Assembly (NCBI GenBank): GCA_900450455.1
Contig: UGGN01000002.1
Coordinates: forward strand, 1 to 64,000
Length of the DNA stretch: 64,000 bases
From: [Eubacterium] infirmum
GTDB lineage: Bacteria > Bacillota > Clostridia > Peptostreptococcales > Anaerovoracaceae
Direction of reading: 5' to 3'
Shown: piece after piece, positions 10,001-17,237 of the stretch
Position numbering within the stretch: position 1 is the stretch's first letter
How the letters are laid out: every line of letters starts with the position of its first letter
Position numbers and translations under genes: made by a program
Notes under the pieces: generated by a model
Told to the model about the DNA's origin: nothing
The model's database searches: none
The model's input: only the letters and a program-made list of their open reading frames with translations

Positions 10001-10405
10001 TTTACGAACTCTGAAGGCAAGGTCATGATAGATAATGTAGTTCTGAGAAGAGGTATAGACTATGAAGCGAGAGAAGGCAGCATTATCATATCTATAAAAA
10101 AAGAATATCTCAACACTCTGACGGCAGGTAAACATATAGTAAGAATATACGAGAAGAATGGGTATGCACAAGGGACAATAAATATTGCAAGAGCGCAAAA
10201 CAAGAAAGATGATGAGATCGGTGCAAACGACGGTCAGAAGAATGATAAACTGAATAAACCCGGGAATACAAGCGGGAATATCAATGGAAGAAAGGCATTT
10301 GTAAATACTGGAGATAGAGGTGGTTACAAATTATGGATAGGAATTGGTATTGCAGCAATAATTGTATTTTTAGGACTTGTTCTTGTGCGTAGAGATAAAA
10401 AGTAG
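7094..10405 (+). CDS. B12-riboswitch-controlled wall-anchored NEAT-like surface protein
   Basis: The start ATG at 7094 follows AGGAGA and opens a 1103-residue protein with a signal peptide (MRKKGKRNFERLIVALLALV, cleavage near DAMANEA). A lysine/glutamate linker follows, then a NEAT-like domain (about residues 90-200; KLKDGTYSVTANTDSSMFG). Next come several PEGA/carboxypeptidase-regulatory-like beta modules (about 330-590) and a helical FIVAR-like segment (about 610-690). A region with the pattern NVTVLDIACAVHSKLYG follows, recalling the DUF4430 fold of cobalamin-binding proteins, and then another beta domain. The C-terminus has a sortase-type signal, FVNTGD, then a membrane helix and RRDKK. 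The motif departs from LPxTG at its first two positions. Regulation by a cobalamin riboswitch points to corrinoid capture at the cell wall. The ligand is inferred, since NEAT domains classically bind haem. Confidence 0.8.
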   Translation: MRKKGKRNFERLIVALLALVICMSNISFDAMANEAKTSAKEETLKSEKSAVEPEKQEAPKSEKSASESKKPEVIKGSLGTRDASIYDENGKLKDGTYSVTANTDSSMFGVTSCKLLVQNGQMNAIMTLRGMGFNKVYMGMADEAKAAKESDIIGSIPDYSEETKGKRTFWNIPVDGFDKDITISARSSKKRKWYDHTIRFEKDSLKLISNKIESPTLEQNAQKYLYQNFIDEKIFTANADVISVSGDSYTVPFFEKDEATEISSIKFKQSDTPDFKLGWHVSDWSVFSNRKKDLHAASTKSLKIKDRSAGDVDFDVTLKIYNGKDFSITRSTIMDDSAPALAEKTFHIKLKGAPAPVDVAFDVKDIKTGKSVPNPTIKIEAPDGTEVKSVGNGKYNLKVGVKYRLEISAPGYVDKDGNEKLSETLRVTTAGTIEKQLLAEKDSKHKAKFRIVDKGNKAIKNAKFEIIHKATNKKLDAEADGSYILKDDQEYEYTASADGYISDKNTIKITEDKDIDVVLRENIKIYKANFWFYSLTTYEKYSGEYELSVYSKDGERKEYVQPDSEGKYPLKRDVKYYYEAKVPNHYLTEYNEIPVSFNGEDENVEVRLVIDQTGDYKLSQQIDKAKDYLKTVVVGTNPGEYPQGAKEKLEKAIADAETLLAKQDASQKDKEDGGKKLAEAVDACKNVQNYAEIDVKVVLHINTKNKFNSPAQVMTLKVRGDECLKYGYHKSAIDAKRNVTVLDIACAVHSKLYGEDFKKNPENYFAYDFVISKMFAEFKDMYFFAAVDSKSIEKIERTVVGSGSTVTLSSYPSKEKNTQFLHFKEKNLSAYEGEEVSLHLLGGEALISFNGYDNPQQGYRICFENVNTNKSFETSTATDKNGEIKVKFPSAGTYRVKSVKNEKQNSLLMPQIEIKVKEDKPTLTISASKDGINVDNDVVLDRDHDDSITYILDKSKGVALSVIDGNFANFTNSEGKVMIDNVVLRRGIDYEAREGSIIISIKKEYLNTLTAGKHIVRIYEKNGYAQGTINIARAQNKKDDEIGANDGQKNDKLNKPGNTSGNINGRKAFVNTGDRGGYKLWIGIGIAAIIVFLGLVLVRRDKK

Positions 10406-10460
10406 ATATATGGAAAGCTTTCAGTTAGTAGTTATAGGTTTATAGGATAAAAAGTAAATA

Positions 10461-10485
10461 GGGCTATAGGACAAAAAGTGTGTGT
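10461..10485 (+). repeat. IS1249-like left terminal inverted repeat
   Basis: These 25 bases, beginning GGGCTATAGGACAAAAAGTG, are a perfect inverted match to 11780-11804. A second, inner copy of the core GGACAAAAAGTGTGTGTG lies at 10557-10574, and a degenerate one (TATAGGATAAAAAGT) lies just outside at about 10441-10455. The five bases AAATA flank both outer ends. That may be chance, because IS256-group elements usually duplicate 8-9 bp. Confidence 0.85.
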
Positions 10486-10488
10486 AAA

Positions 10489-10535
10489 AACCGACATAAC
10501 AGTTGATATTTCAATAGTTATGTCGGTTTAATCTT
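10489..10535 (+). terminator. Terminator inside the IS left end
   Basis: AACCGACATAAC (10489-10500) pairs perfectly with GTTATGTCGGTT (10517-10528) and is followed by TAATCTTTTTT. It lies between the outer and inner copies of the IS end. It may have been the native terminator of the surface-protein gene, captured by the duplicated end, or a shield against readthrough into the transposase. Confidence 0.8.
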
Positions 10536-10655
10536 TTTTGAAAGAAGATTGAGGGTGGACAAAAAGTGTGTGTGAAAACTCTTTAAAATATTGGAATTTC
10601 AATGATAAAACGTGGTATATCTTCCTTAGAATCAGAGTTCTTGGAGGAATATATT

Positions 10656-11777
10656 ATGAAGCAGGTAAATTGTCCAATTTGTAATTGCAAATGTATAAAA
10701 CACGGTAAGATAAAATCTGGCTCTCAAAGGTGGTTTTGTAAGTCTTGTAAGTTAGCGTTTACGCCAAAGATAGATAATGATACTAAACAGCTTCAGCATT
10801 TCTTGGCTTGGTTATTCAGTAAAGAAGTACAAAGTAATATGTCAGGTGGTGGAAGAACTTTTAGAAGAAAAACCTCCAAGTTTTGGGATATATGGGTTAT
10901 GGCACCAAAGATTGAAAAATCAAAAGATGTACTGTATTTTGATGGTATATATCTATCGCGTAAATCGTGTATTTTGATATGTTGTGACAAAGAACATGTA
11001 TTAGGTTGGTACGTATGCAGATATGAGCATTCAGGAGCTTGGGAGGCTCTAATGAGTCGTATAGCAGAACCTAAGGTGGTTGTATCCGATGGTGGTAAAG
11101 GATTTAGAAAAGCACTTAAGAGAAAGTGGCCAAAGACAAAGCATCAAAGATGCGTATTTCACGTGTTTTCACAGGTTAAAAGATATACAACAAGTAGACC
11201 AAATACTTTAGCCGGGCTAGAGCTTTATGCACTGGCAAGGGATTTGTTTGATGTTAAAAGTATTGAAGACTCAAAGATATGGGTTGATCGTTTTACAGGT
11301 TGGATTGTCAAGCATAAACGTTTTTTAAGCGAAGTAACATATGATGAAAATGGAAAGATAAGACCTAAGCATGAAAGACTGATAAAGGCTGAAAAATCAA
11401 TGCTAAGACTACTTAATGATAATACTCTATTCACGTATCTTAATGAAGAATTAAGGGCTGAGTTTAAAATTCCATCGACAAACAATCGAATTGAAGGTGG
11501 TGTAAATGCTTGTCTTAGGGAGATGCTGCATAACCATAGGGGGTTATCTGTTGAGAGAAGAATTAAAGCGGTTTTTTGGTGGTGCTATATGCACTCACCA
11601 AAACCGCTTTCTGCTTCTGAGATATTAAAAACAATGCCTACAAACAAGAGCATAGATGATATTTACAAGAAGATGACTGCCAAGAAACAACTAGAAGATA
11701 CTATTCCTATGTGGGGTGATGCAGTTGTATGGAGCGAGCTACATCATTCGAGCAATTATCCGGTGTACTGGGATTAG
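10656..11777 (+). CDS. IS1249/IS256-type transposase
   Basis: The 373-residue product starts at the ATG at 10656, chosen over the upstream ATG at 10602 because TTGGAGGA precedes it. The N-terminal zinc ribbon has CPICNCKCIKHG and CKSC. The DDE core shows D in VLYFDGIYLS, D in VVVSDGGKGFRKAL with the typical QRCVFHVF following, and E in NNRIEGGVNACLREML. The length and motifs are complete, so the enzyme may be active. Confidence 0.92.
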   Translation: MKQVNCPICNCKCIKHGKIKSGSQRWFCKSCKLAFTPKIDNDTKQLQHFLAWLFSKEVQSNMSGGGRTFRRKTSKFWDIWVMAPKIEKSKDVLYFDGIYLSRKSCILICCDKEHVLGWYVCRYEHSGAWEALMSRIAEPKVVVSDGGKGFRKALKRKWPKTKHQRCVFHVFSQVKRYTTSRPNTLAGLELYALARDLFDVKSIEDSKIWVDRFTGWIVKHKRFLSEVTYDENGKIRPKHERLIKAEKSMLRLLNDNTLFTYLNEELRAEFKIPSTNNRIEGGVNACLREMLHNHRGLSVERRIKAVFWWCYMHSPKPLSASEILKTMPTNKSIDDIYKKMTAKKQLEDTIPMWGDAVVWSELHHSSNYPVYWD

Positions 11778-11821
11778 TCACACACACTTTTTGTCCTATA
11801 GCCCAAATATCAATGATAAAT

Positions 11822-11866
11822 AAAAGGGAAAGGTTCAGCAGAATTGCGAAACCTTTCCCTTTGTTA
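11822..11866. terminator. Bidirectional terminator
   Basis: AAAGGGAAAGGTT pairs with AACCTTTCCCTTT across a 13-base loop, with A-rich and T-rich flanks on either side. It lies between the IS and the convergent radical SAM gene, so it could end transcription from both strands. Confidence 0.75.
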
Positions 11867-11924
11867 TGTGATATAAGAAGAACAGCAGTTAGTATCTGCT
11901 CTATTATTTTTCTGAATTAGATAA

Positions 11925-13343
11925 TCAGTATCTGTTTTCCGGAGCGTAGTTTTGATATCCCTGTTTTTTGTGTGTGTCCGCATTCCAAATTTCGGAAGCA
12001 GGTCCTTCCCAATTTTGGGCATACTGCTTACATTTATCGCATAGATGATCTACTTCTTCTATCGATTCTAAATCCGTGCTTCTTGCATTTGTAGAGTGAA
12101 CTATCTTGCGGAGAAGTTCAGGATTTTCGAGCATAGGACAAGGTCTCAAGTGATTCCTGTTAAAAGGCTGTCCCTTGTAATAAGCCATGAAGAGCGGACT
12201 CTTGAGAATCTCGAGGATGCTCTTGTCATGAATGTTCGAATCGGAGTAGTGTATGAATACACATGGTTCGGCATCACCTGCAGAATTTACATGGAAGTAG
12301 TTTCGCCCACCTGCAATACAACCGCCGACGAATTCGCCGTCGTTTTGGAAGTCCATAGGGAAGAACTCTATAGGACATTCATCGCTGCGTATGTAACGGA
12401 TTCGCTTAATCATGTATTTGCGCTGTTCAGGGGTAGGTAGTAGCTCAGGTGCAGCTTTGTTACCTGTAGGCATGTAGTGGAAATAGAATCCGAAGCGAGC
12501 ACCTTTGTCGGTAATCATCTTTAGAAACTCATCGCTTGTCACCGCCTCAATATTGTCTCTTGTATAGCAAATTGAAGTGCCAAATATGATACCGTATTTC
12601 TTTAATAAATCCATTGCCTGCATAACTTTATCAAAATGACCTGCGCCACGTCGTCCGTCATTTGTCTCAGGTGTCCCCTCTATTGAAAGCTGGAAGGTTA
12701 TATTGCCCAGTTCAGCGACTTTCTTGCAAAACTCCTCATCTATCAATGTCGAATTTGTGTAAATAGAAAATTCTACATCGTTATGCTTCTTTGCCAGTTT
12801 CAGAATATCGTCCTTGCGCACAAGCGGCTCACCGCCTGTTAGCATATATAGATAGATCCCAAGTTCCTTGCCTTCACTGATAAGCTTGTCCATATCCTCA
12901 AAACTGAGGTTGTTTTGGTTTCCATATGTTCCTGCCCAGCATCCGGTACAGTGCATATTGCACGCGCTGGTTGGATCAAACAGGATAAGCCAAGGGATAT
13001 TGCAAGCGTATTTTTCTCTATTTGCACGTATTGTCTTTGTACCGCGGAAGAAAGCTTCATATCCGAGATTGAGCGCAGCCATCTTTGCTACATTAGGATT
13101 GGTTTCATCTAAAATTCGGTTGATATATCTGTTCCACTTATTGTTATGATCAGTGATGAGATTTCTAGCTTTCTCATATGATTCAGGTGATAAATTTTTT
13201 CCATAGAAGGTCTTTGCAATATCTAATATCTGCAAGAATGCCTTTTCTCTGGCATCACCATCCTGCTTTAAAACTCGATCAATTAAAGTGCTAAGTGTTT
13301 TTCTTTGCGCCCCGTGTGACAGGTTTTTCAATGACAGTTCCAT
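11925..13343 (-). CDS. Radical SAM protein with SPASM-like C-terminus
   Basis: The 472-residue product has the radical SAM cluster motif CNMHCTGC (C128, C132, C135), the SAM-binding TGGEP (about 168) and an N-terminal helical domain of about 110 residues. The C-terminal part has more cysteines that could bind auxiliary Fe-S clusters: GGCIAGG, AEPCVF, RPCPML and DHLCDKCKQY. The start is supported by a Shine-Dalgarno AAGGTGAG upstream. It is transcribed divergently from a TetR regulator across a 110-base gap with palindromes. The substrate is unknown; peptide or cofactor modification are typical for SPASM relatives. Confidence 0.8.
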   Translation of the reverse strand: MELSLKNLSHGAQRKTLSTLIDRVLKQDGDAREKAFLQILDIAKTFYGKNLSPESYEKARNLITDHNNKWNRYINRILDETNPNVAKMAALNLGYEAFFRGTKTIRANREKYACNIPWLILFDPTSACNMHCTGCWAGTYGNQNNLSFEDMDKLISEGKELGIYLYMLTGGEPLVRKDDILKLAKKHNDVEFSIYTNSTLIDEEFCKKVAELGNITFQLSIEGTPETNDGRRGAGHFDKVMQAMDLLKKYGIIFGTSICYTRDNIEAVTSDEFLKMITDKGARFGFYFHYMPTGNKAAPELLPTPEQRKYMIKRIRYIRSDECPIEFFPMDFQNDGEFVGGCIAGGRNYFHVNSAGDAEPCVFIHYSDSNIHDKSILEILKSPLFMAYYKGQPFNRNHLRPCPMLENPELLRKIVHSTNARSTDLESIEEVDHLCDKCKQYAQNWEGPASEIWNADTHKKQGYQNYAPENRY

Positions 13344-13363
13344 ATTATCTCACCTTTCTTATT

Positions 13364-13403
13364 GATTATTATACAATTGTATAGTATTATACTTATGTAT
13401 AAT
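13364..13403. promoter_or_regulatory. Putative TetR operator between divergent genes
   Basis: The perfect palindrome ATACAATTGTAT (13371-13382) is followed by ATTATACTTATGTATAAT, a second imperfect dyad. Both lie in the intergenic region between the radical SAM gene and the TetR gene. TetR regulators commonly bind such dyads overlapping divergent promoters. Confidence 0.55.
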
Positions 13404-13457
13404 AATTCAATGGCCAAATTAAGCAAAAGTGAGTAAAAATACGCATAATAAGAGGTG

Positions 13458-14108
13458 ATGGGTATGAACGAAGAAAGAGTTTTTAGTGATAGACGAGTAA
13501 AGAAGACTAAAAAAGCAATTCAGAATGCACTTTTAACCTTAATGGACAGAAAGAATATATCTGACATTACAATAATAGAGTTGACTAGGGAAGCAGATGT
13601 AAACAGGAAGACATTCTATAACCATTATTCTGATATCTATCAGGTAATGGACGAAATCGAAGATAATATAGTGGACAACCTCAATGGACTGCTTGTAGAC
13701 TGTATTGCCAAATCACATGTAAATATGGCTCAGTTTGAAGGAAGCAGTAAAATGACCAAGGGGCAGGAACAACTATCGAAGTTGATTTTACCGTTCTTCG
13801 AGAACATGATTAACGAGCTTAGATATAACCCGGAGCTCTTTAAGCTGGTTATGTATTTTGGCGGACATTCCAAACTCATAAAGAAAATTGTAAAGAAAGA
13901 GAAAATGACATTGATTGCCTGCGTGGGATCAAGTGAGAAAAGCATGCCATGGATGGACTTTTATTTGACTTTCATGATGGAAGGGATGCTCGCGACAATT
14001 TTCCTTTGGAAGGAGATGGATTATCCGGTCAGCGGTGATGAGATAGCTGTATTTTTGAGCGGAATTACTGCAAGTATAGGAACTACAGGGATGGCTTTGA
14101 TGGATTGA
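13458..14108 (+). CDS. TetR/AcrR family transcriptional regulator
   Basis: The product is about 216 residues. The N-terminal TetR helix-turn-helix is clear: RRVKKTKKAIQNALLTLMD, then ISDITIIELTREADVNRKTF and YNHYSDIYQVMDEIE. The C-terminal half is the TetR_C_7-like ligand or dimer domain, with hydrophobic helices toward the end. The start could be GTG 13455, ATG 13458 or ATG 13464; AGAGGTG upstream suits the last best. It probably controls the divergent radical SAM gene and itself. The ligand is not predictable. Confidence 0.85.
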   Translation: MGMNEERVFSDRRVKKTKKAIQNALLTLMDRKNISDITIIELTREADVNRKTFYNHYSDIYQVMDEIEDNIVDNLNGLLVDCIAKSHVNMAQFEGSSKMTKGQEQLSKLILPFFENMINELRYNPELFKLVMYFGGHSKLIKKIVKKEKMTLIACVGSSEKSMPWMDFYLTFMMEGMLATIFLWKEMDYPVSGDEIAVFLSGITASIGTTGMALMD

Positions 14109-14182
14109 GCCGATAGTTTACAATTTAAAAAATATATATTTGAATAATTAATATTTATTTAACAAAATCTCTTCGTAATGTC

Positions 14183-14188
14183 GTATAA
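14183..14188 (+). promoter_or_regulatory. -10 element upstream of apeB
   Basis: TATAAT lies 39 bases before the apeB start, with TAACAA 18 bases further upstream as a weak -35. The spacing is acceptable. Confidence 0.5.
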
Positions 14189-14226
14189 TAGTAATAGTAC
14201 AATTGATAGAGATTTTGGAGGATGAA

Positions 14227-15567
14227 ATGTACGAAAATTCAACGAAGGTGCTTATGGGCTTCCTGGAAAAGTCGCATACGCCCTTTCATGTCGTGGCAAA
14301 CGTGCGTGCGATACTGAAAGAGCAAGGCTTTGAGGAACTCAGCGAGGGCAGTTCGTGGAATCTAAAAAATAAGGGTAAATACTTTGTGGTCAGAAACGAA
14401 TCGTCGGTTCTGGCTTTTAGGCTGCCCAAAAAAGATTTTAAAGGATTCCAGATTGCTTCAGCACACACGGATTCACCGTGCTTTAAGATTAAGGGAGAGA
14501 GGCCCGAAATTGAAGAGGGTGAACTATATGTCAAGCTGGATGTAGAAGGCTATGGCGGTATGCTAATGGCTCCATGGTTTGACAGGCCGCTTTCGGTTGC
14601 AGGTAGAGTTGTTGTGAGTGAGGAATGTGACGAGGGTGGAGGCAAGGTTAGACTAAGCACCAAGCTAGTCAATATTGACCGTGATCTCCTTATGATTCCA
14701 AATCTTGCAATCCACATGAACCGTAAAGCAAACGACGGAATTGCGTTAAATGTGCAAAATGACTTGTTGCCACTCTTTTCCCAGAAGGGATCAAAGGGAG
14801 AACTCATGGAACTTGTGGCGGATTCTGCCGGTGTATGTAAGGATAATATTGTCGGAAGTGATCTGTTTCTATATAACAGGATGAAGCCGACTTTCTGGGG
14901 AGCTAGGAATGAGTTCTTTTCGGCTCCGCACATCGATGATCTGCAGTGTGTATTTTCTGCGATGCAGGCACTCATATCATCGGAGAGCAGGGATGCAGTC
15001 CCGATGTTTGTGGCTTTTGATAATGAAGAGGTCGGAAGCGAAACTAAGCAGGGGGCAAGTTCAACCTTCCTAAGCGATACCATAAACAGGATAGGAGAAG
15101 CTTGTGGAAAGAGCAGCTCGGATATTGCAAAGCTGATTGCTTCGAGCATGATGGTCTCGGCAGATAATGCACATGCTGTGCACCCGAATGCATCATCAAA
15201 GGCTGACCCGATAAATAGACCTGAGATGAACAAGGGCATAGTTATAAAGCATAGTGCCAACCAGAAATATACGACAGATGCGGTTTCTGCCGCTATGTTC
15301 AAACAGATTTGTAAGAGGGCAGAGGTTCCCTACCAGGAGTTTGCAAATCGCTCAGATATGGCGGGCGGTTCGACACTCGGAAATATATCGAGCGCTCAGG
15401 TATCATTAAACACAGTCGATATAGGGCTGGCGCAGCTTGCGATGCATTCGCCATACGAAACGGCAGGCAGTGAGGATACTGACTATTTAATCAAAGTGCT
15501 AAAGTGCTTCTACGAGACCGTTGTGGTTTTTGACGGAGCAGGAAGTTATTCGCTAAGTTTTAATTAA
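14227..15567 (+). CDS. apeB: M18 family aminopeptidase
   Basis: The product is 446 residues from the ATG at 14227, which lies six bases after GGAGG. M18 enzymes are dodecameric cytosolic di-metal aminopeptidases that release acidic or neutral N-terminal residues. Metal ligands and catalytic residues are visible: H in SAHTDSPCFKIKG, D in HIDDLQCVF, EE in AFDNEEVGSETKQG, D in SADNAHAVHPN and the late H in AMHSPYE. The motif DMAGGSTLGNI is typical of the family. It is 29 bases upstream of pckA on the same strand and may be co-transcribed. The role is peptide-derived amino acid supply in a proteolytic anaerobe (inference). Confidence 0.93.
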   Translation: MYENSTKVLMGFLEKSHTPFHVVANVRAILKEQGFEELSEGSSWNLKNKGKYFVVRNESSVLAFRLPKKDFKGFQIASAHTDSPCFKIKGERPEIEEGELYVKLDVEGYGGMLMAPWFDRPLSVAGRVVVSEECDEGGGKVRLSTKLVNIDRDLLMIPNLAIHMNRKANDGIALNVQNDLLPLFSQKGSKGELMELVADSAGVCKDNIVGSDLFLYNRMKPTFWGARNEFFSAPHIDDLQCVFSAMQALISSESRDAVPMFVAFDNEEVGSETKQGASSTFLSDTINRIGEACGKSSSDIAKLIASSMMVSADNAHAVHPNASSKADPINRPEMNKGIVIKHSANQKYTTDAVSAAMFKQICKRAEVPYQEFANRSDMAGGSTLGNISSAQVSLNTVDIGLAQLAMHSPYETAGSEDTDYLIKVLKCFYETVVVFDGAGSYSLSFN

Positions 15568-15596
15568 TATATTAACTTGGATATAGGAGGAAACAA

Positions 15597-17165
15597 ATGG
15601 AAACCTACGGACTGGAGAAATCCGGCATTATCAATACAAAGGCAATTTATCGCAATCTATCACCGGCTGAACTTATTGAGCACGCTTTGAGAAGAGGTGA
15701 GGGTAAACTCTCAAATACTGGAGCACTGGTTGTAAAGACAGGTAAATATACAGGAAGAAGCGCAAAGGATAAGTTTATCGTTGACACTCCGGCTGTTCAC
15801 GATGAAATCGCTTGGGGAAAGGTAAATCGCCCAATCGAGGAATCAAAGTTCAATGCGCTAAAGGCTAAGATAATATCATATCTGCAGGGAAAGGAAGTCT
15901 TTATCTTCGATGGCTTTGCAGGTGGAGATGACAAGTACAAGCAGTCATTTAGAATAATAAACGAGCTCGCATCACAGAATCTGTTCATTCATCAGCTTCT
16001 GAGAAGACCTACTACAGAACAGCTTGATAATTTCAAACAGGACTACACCATCTATGTAGCACCGGGGTTTAAAAGTATTCCCGAACTAGACGGAACAAAT
16101 TCGGAAGCTGCAATCATAATTAACTACGAATCACATGAGGCAATAATCTGTGGTACATACTATTGTGGAGAAATCAAGAAGTCCGTTTTCTCAATCATGA
16201 ACTATGTGCTTCCTAAGAAGAATGTCTTTCCAATGCATTGCTCGGCAAATGTCGGCAAGGATAATGACAGCGCAGTGTTCTTCGGACTTTCGGGAACAGG
16301 TAAGACAACTCTTTCGGCGGATGCTAACCGCAAGCTTATCGGTGATGATGAGCACGGCTGGTCCGATGATTCGATATTCAACTTTGAAGGCGGGTGCTAT
16401 GCTAAGTGCATCAACCTTTCTGCAGATGGTGAGCCGGAAATCTATAATGCTATCAAGTTTGGCGCCTTAGTGGAAAACGTGGTCATGGACGAGGAGACAA
16501 GGGAGTTTGACTTCTTTGATGATTCACTGGCAGTAAATACAAGAGTGGGATATCCTATAGAGCATATACCTAATGCAGAGCTTTCGGGAATGTGCAAGAG
16601 CGTGCCTAAGACTGTAATATTCCTAACTGCGGACGCTTACGGAGTGCTTCCTCCGATTTCCAAGCTCGACAGAAACCAGGCCATGTACTACTTCGTTTCC
16701 GGGTTCACATCAAAGGTAGCCGGCACAGAGATCGGCATAACCGAGCCTGTTCCAACATTCTCAACATGTTTCGGAGAACCGTTCCTGCCGTTAGATCCTT
16801 CCGTTTATGCGAAGATGCTGGCCGAAAAGGTTGAAAAATCAGGTGCTAATGTATACCTGATCAACACAGGATGGAACGGCACAGGCAAGAGAATGAAGCT
16901 ATCTTACACAAGAGCGATGGTAACTGCTGCTCTAACGGGAGATATTGAAAAGTCAGAGTTCATCAAAGACGATACCTTCGGTGTAGCGGTCCCTACAACT
17001 ATAGAGGGCGTTCCTTCAGAACTTCTAGTTCCTGCAAACACATGGGAGGATAAGAAGGCTTATGAGGATAGATGTCAGAAGCTCGCTTCAAGCTTTGTGG
17101 AAAACTTCAAGAAGTACACAAAGATGGATGCAGAGGTTGTAGCTGCAGGACCTAAGCTAAAGTAG
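15597..17165 (+). CDS. pckA: Phosphoenolpyruvate carboxykinase (ATP)
   Basis: The enzyme interconverts oxaloacetate + ATP and PEP + CO2 + ADP, linking C4 acids to PEP. The 522-residue product carries the P-loop GLSGTGKTTLS (about 230-240), the substrate-binding TGKYTGRSAKDKF (about 43-55), the metal-binding HCSANVG and the kinase-2 DDEHGWSDD. GGAGGAAAC precedes the ATG. In anaerobic Clostridia it often runs toward ATP formation or CO2 fixation, depending on substrate. It is closed by a terminator at 17170-17204. Confidence 0.96.
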   Translation: METYGLEKSGIINTKAIYRNLSPAELIEHALRRGEGKLSNTGALVVKTGKYTGRSAKDKFIVDTPAVHDEIAWGKVNRPIEESKFNALKAKIISYLQGKEVFIFDGFAGGDDKYKQSFRIINELASQNLFIHQLLRRPTTEQLDNFKQDYTIYVAPGFKSIPELDGTNSEAAIIINYESHEAIICGTYYCGEIKKSVFSIMNYVLPKKNVFPMHCSANVGKDNDSAVFFGLSGTGKTTLSADANRKLIGDDEHGWSDDSIFNFEGGCYAKCINLSADGEPEIYNAIKFGALVENVVMDEETREFDFFDDSLAVNTRVGYPIEHIPNAELSGMCKSVPKTVIFLTADAYGVLPPISKLDRNQAMYYFVSGFTSKVAGTEIGITEPVPTFSTCFGEPFLPLDPSVYAKMLAEKVEKSGANVYLINTGWNGTGKRMKLSYTRAMVTAALTGDIEKSEFIKDDTFGVAVPTTIEGVPSELLVPANTWEDKKAYEDRCQKLASSFVENFKKYTKMDAEVVAAGPKLK

Positions 17166-17169
17166 AAAA

Positions 17170-17204
17170 TAGGAGTGTATGAGAATCTCGTACACTCTTT
17201 TTAA
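17170..17204 (+). terminator. Terminator of pckA
   Basis: GAGTGTATGAG pairs with CTCGTACACTC around a short loop and is followed by TTTTTAA. Confidence 0.88.
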
Positions 17205-17206
17205 TG

Positions 17207-17237
17207 GGAAAGCCCTGCGTTTAATGCGGGGCTTAAC
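17207..17237 (-). terminator. Terminator of the folT-folC operon
   Basis: AAGCCCTGC and GCGGGGCTT form a stem around GTTTAAT. On the minus strand it follows the stop of the folC fusion within a few bases. Confidence 0.7.

Larger units (their letters stand above)
10461..11804 (+). mobile_element. IS1249-type insertion sequence (IS256 group)
   Basis: The element is defined by the perfect 25-bp inverted repeats at 10461-10485 and 11780-11804, with one transposase gene between them. An alternative left end at 10557 would give a shorter element of about 1240 bp, using the shared core GGACAAAAAGTGTGTGTGA. It sits immediately downstream of the B12-regulated surface protein without breaking it. Confidence 0.85.

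Noticed and set aside
14550-15302. 250-residue minus-strand frame within apeB
   Set aside because: It is the reverse complement of a well-conserved M18 peptidase gene and resembles no family.
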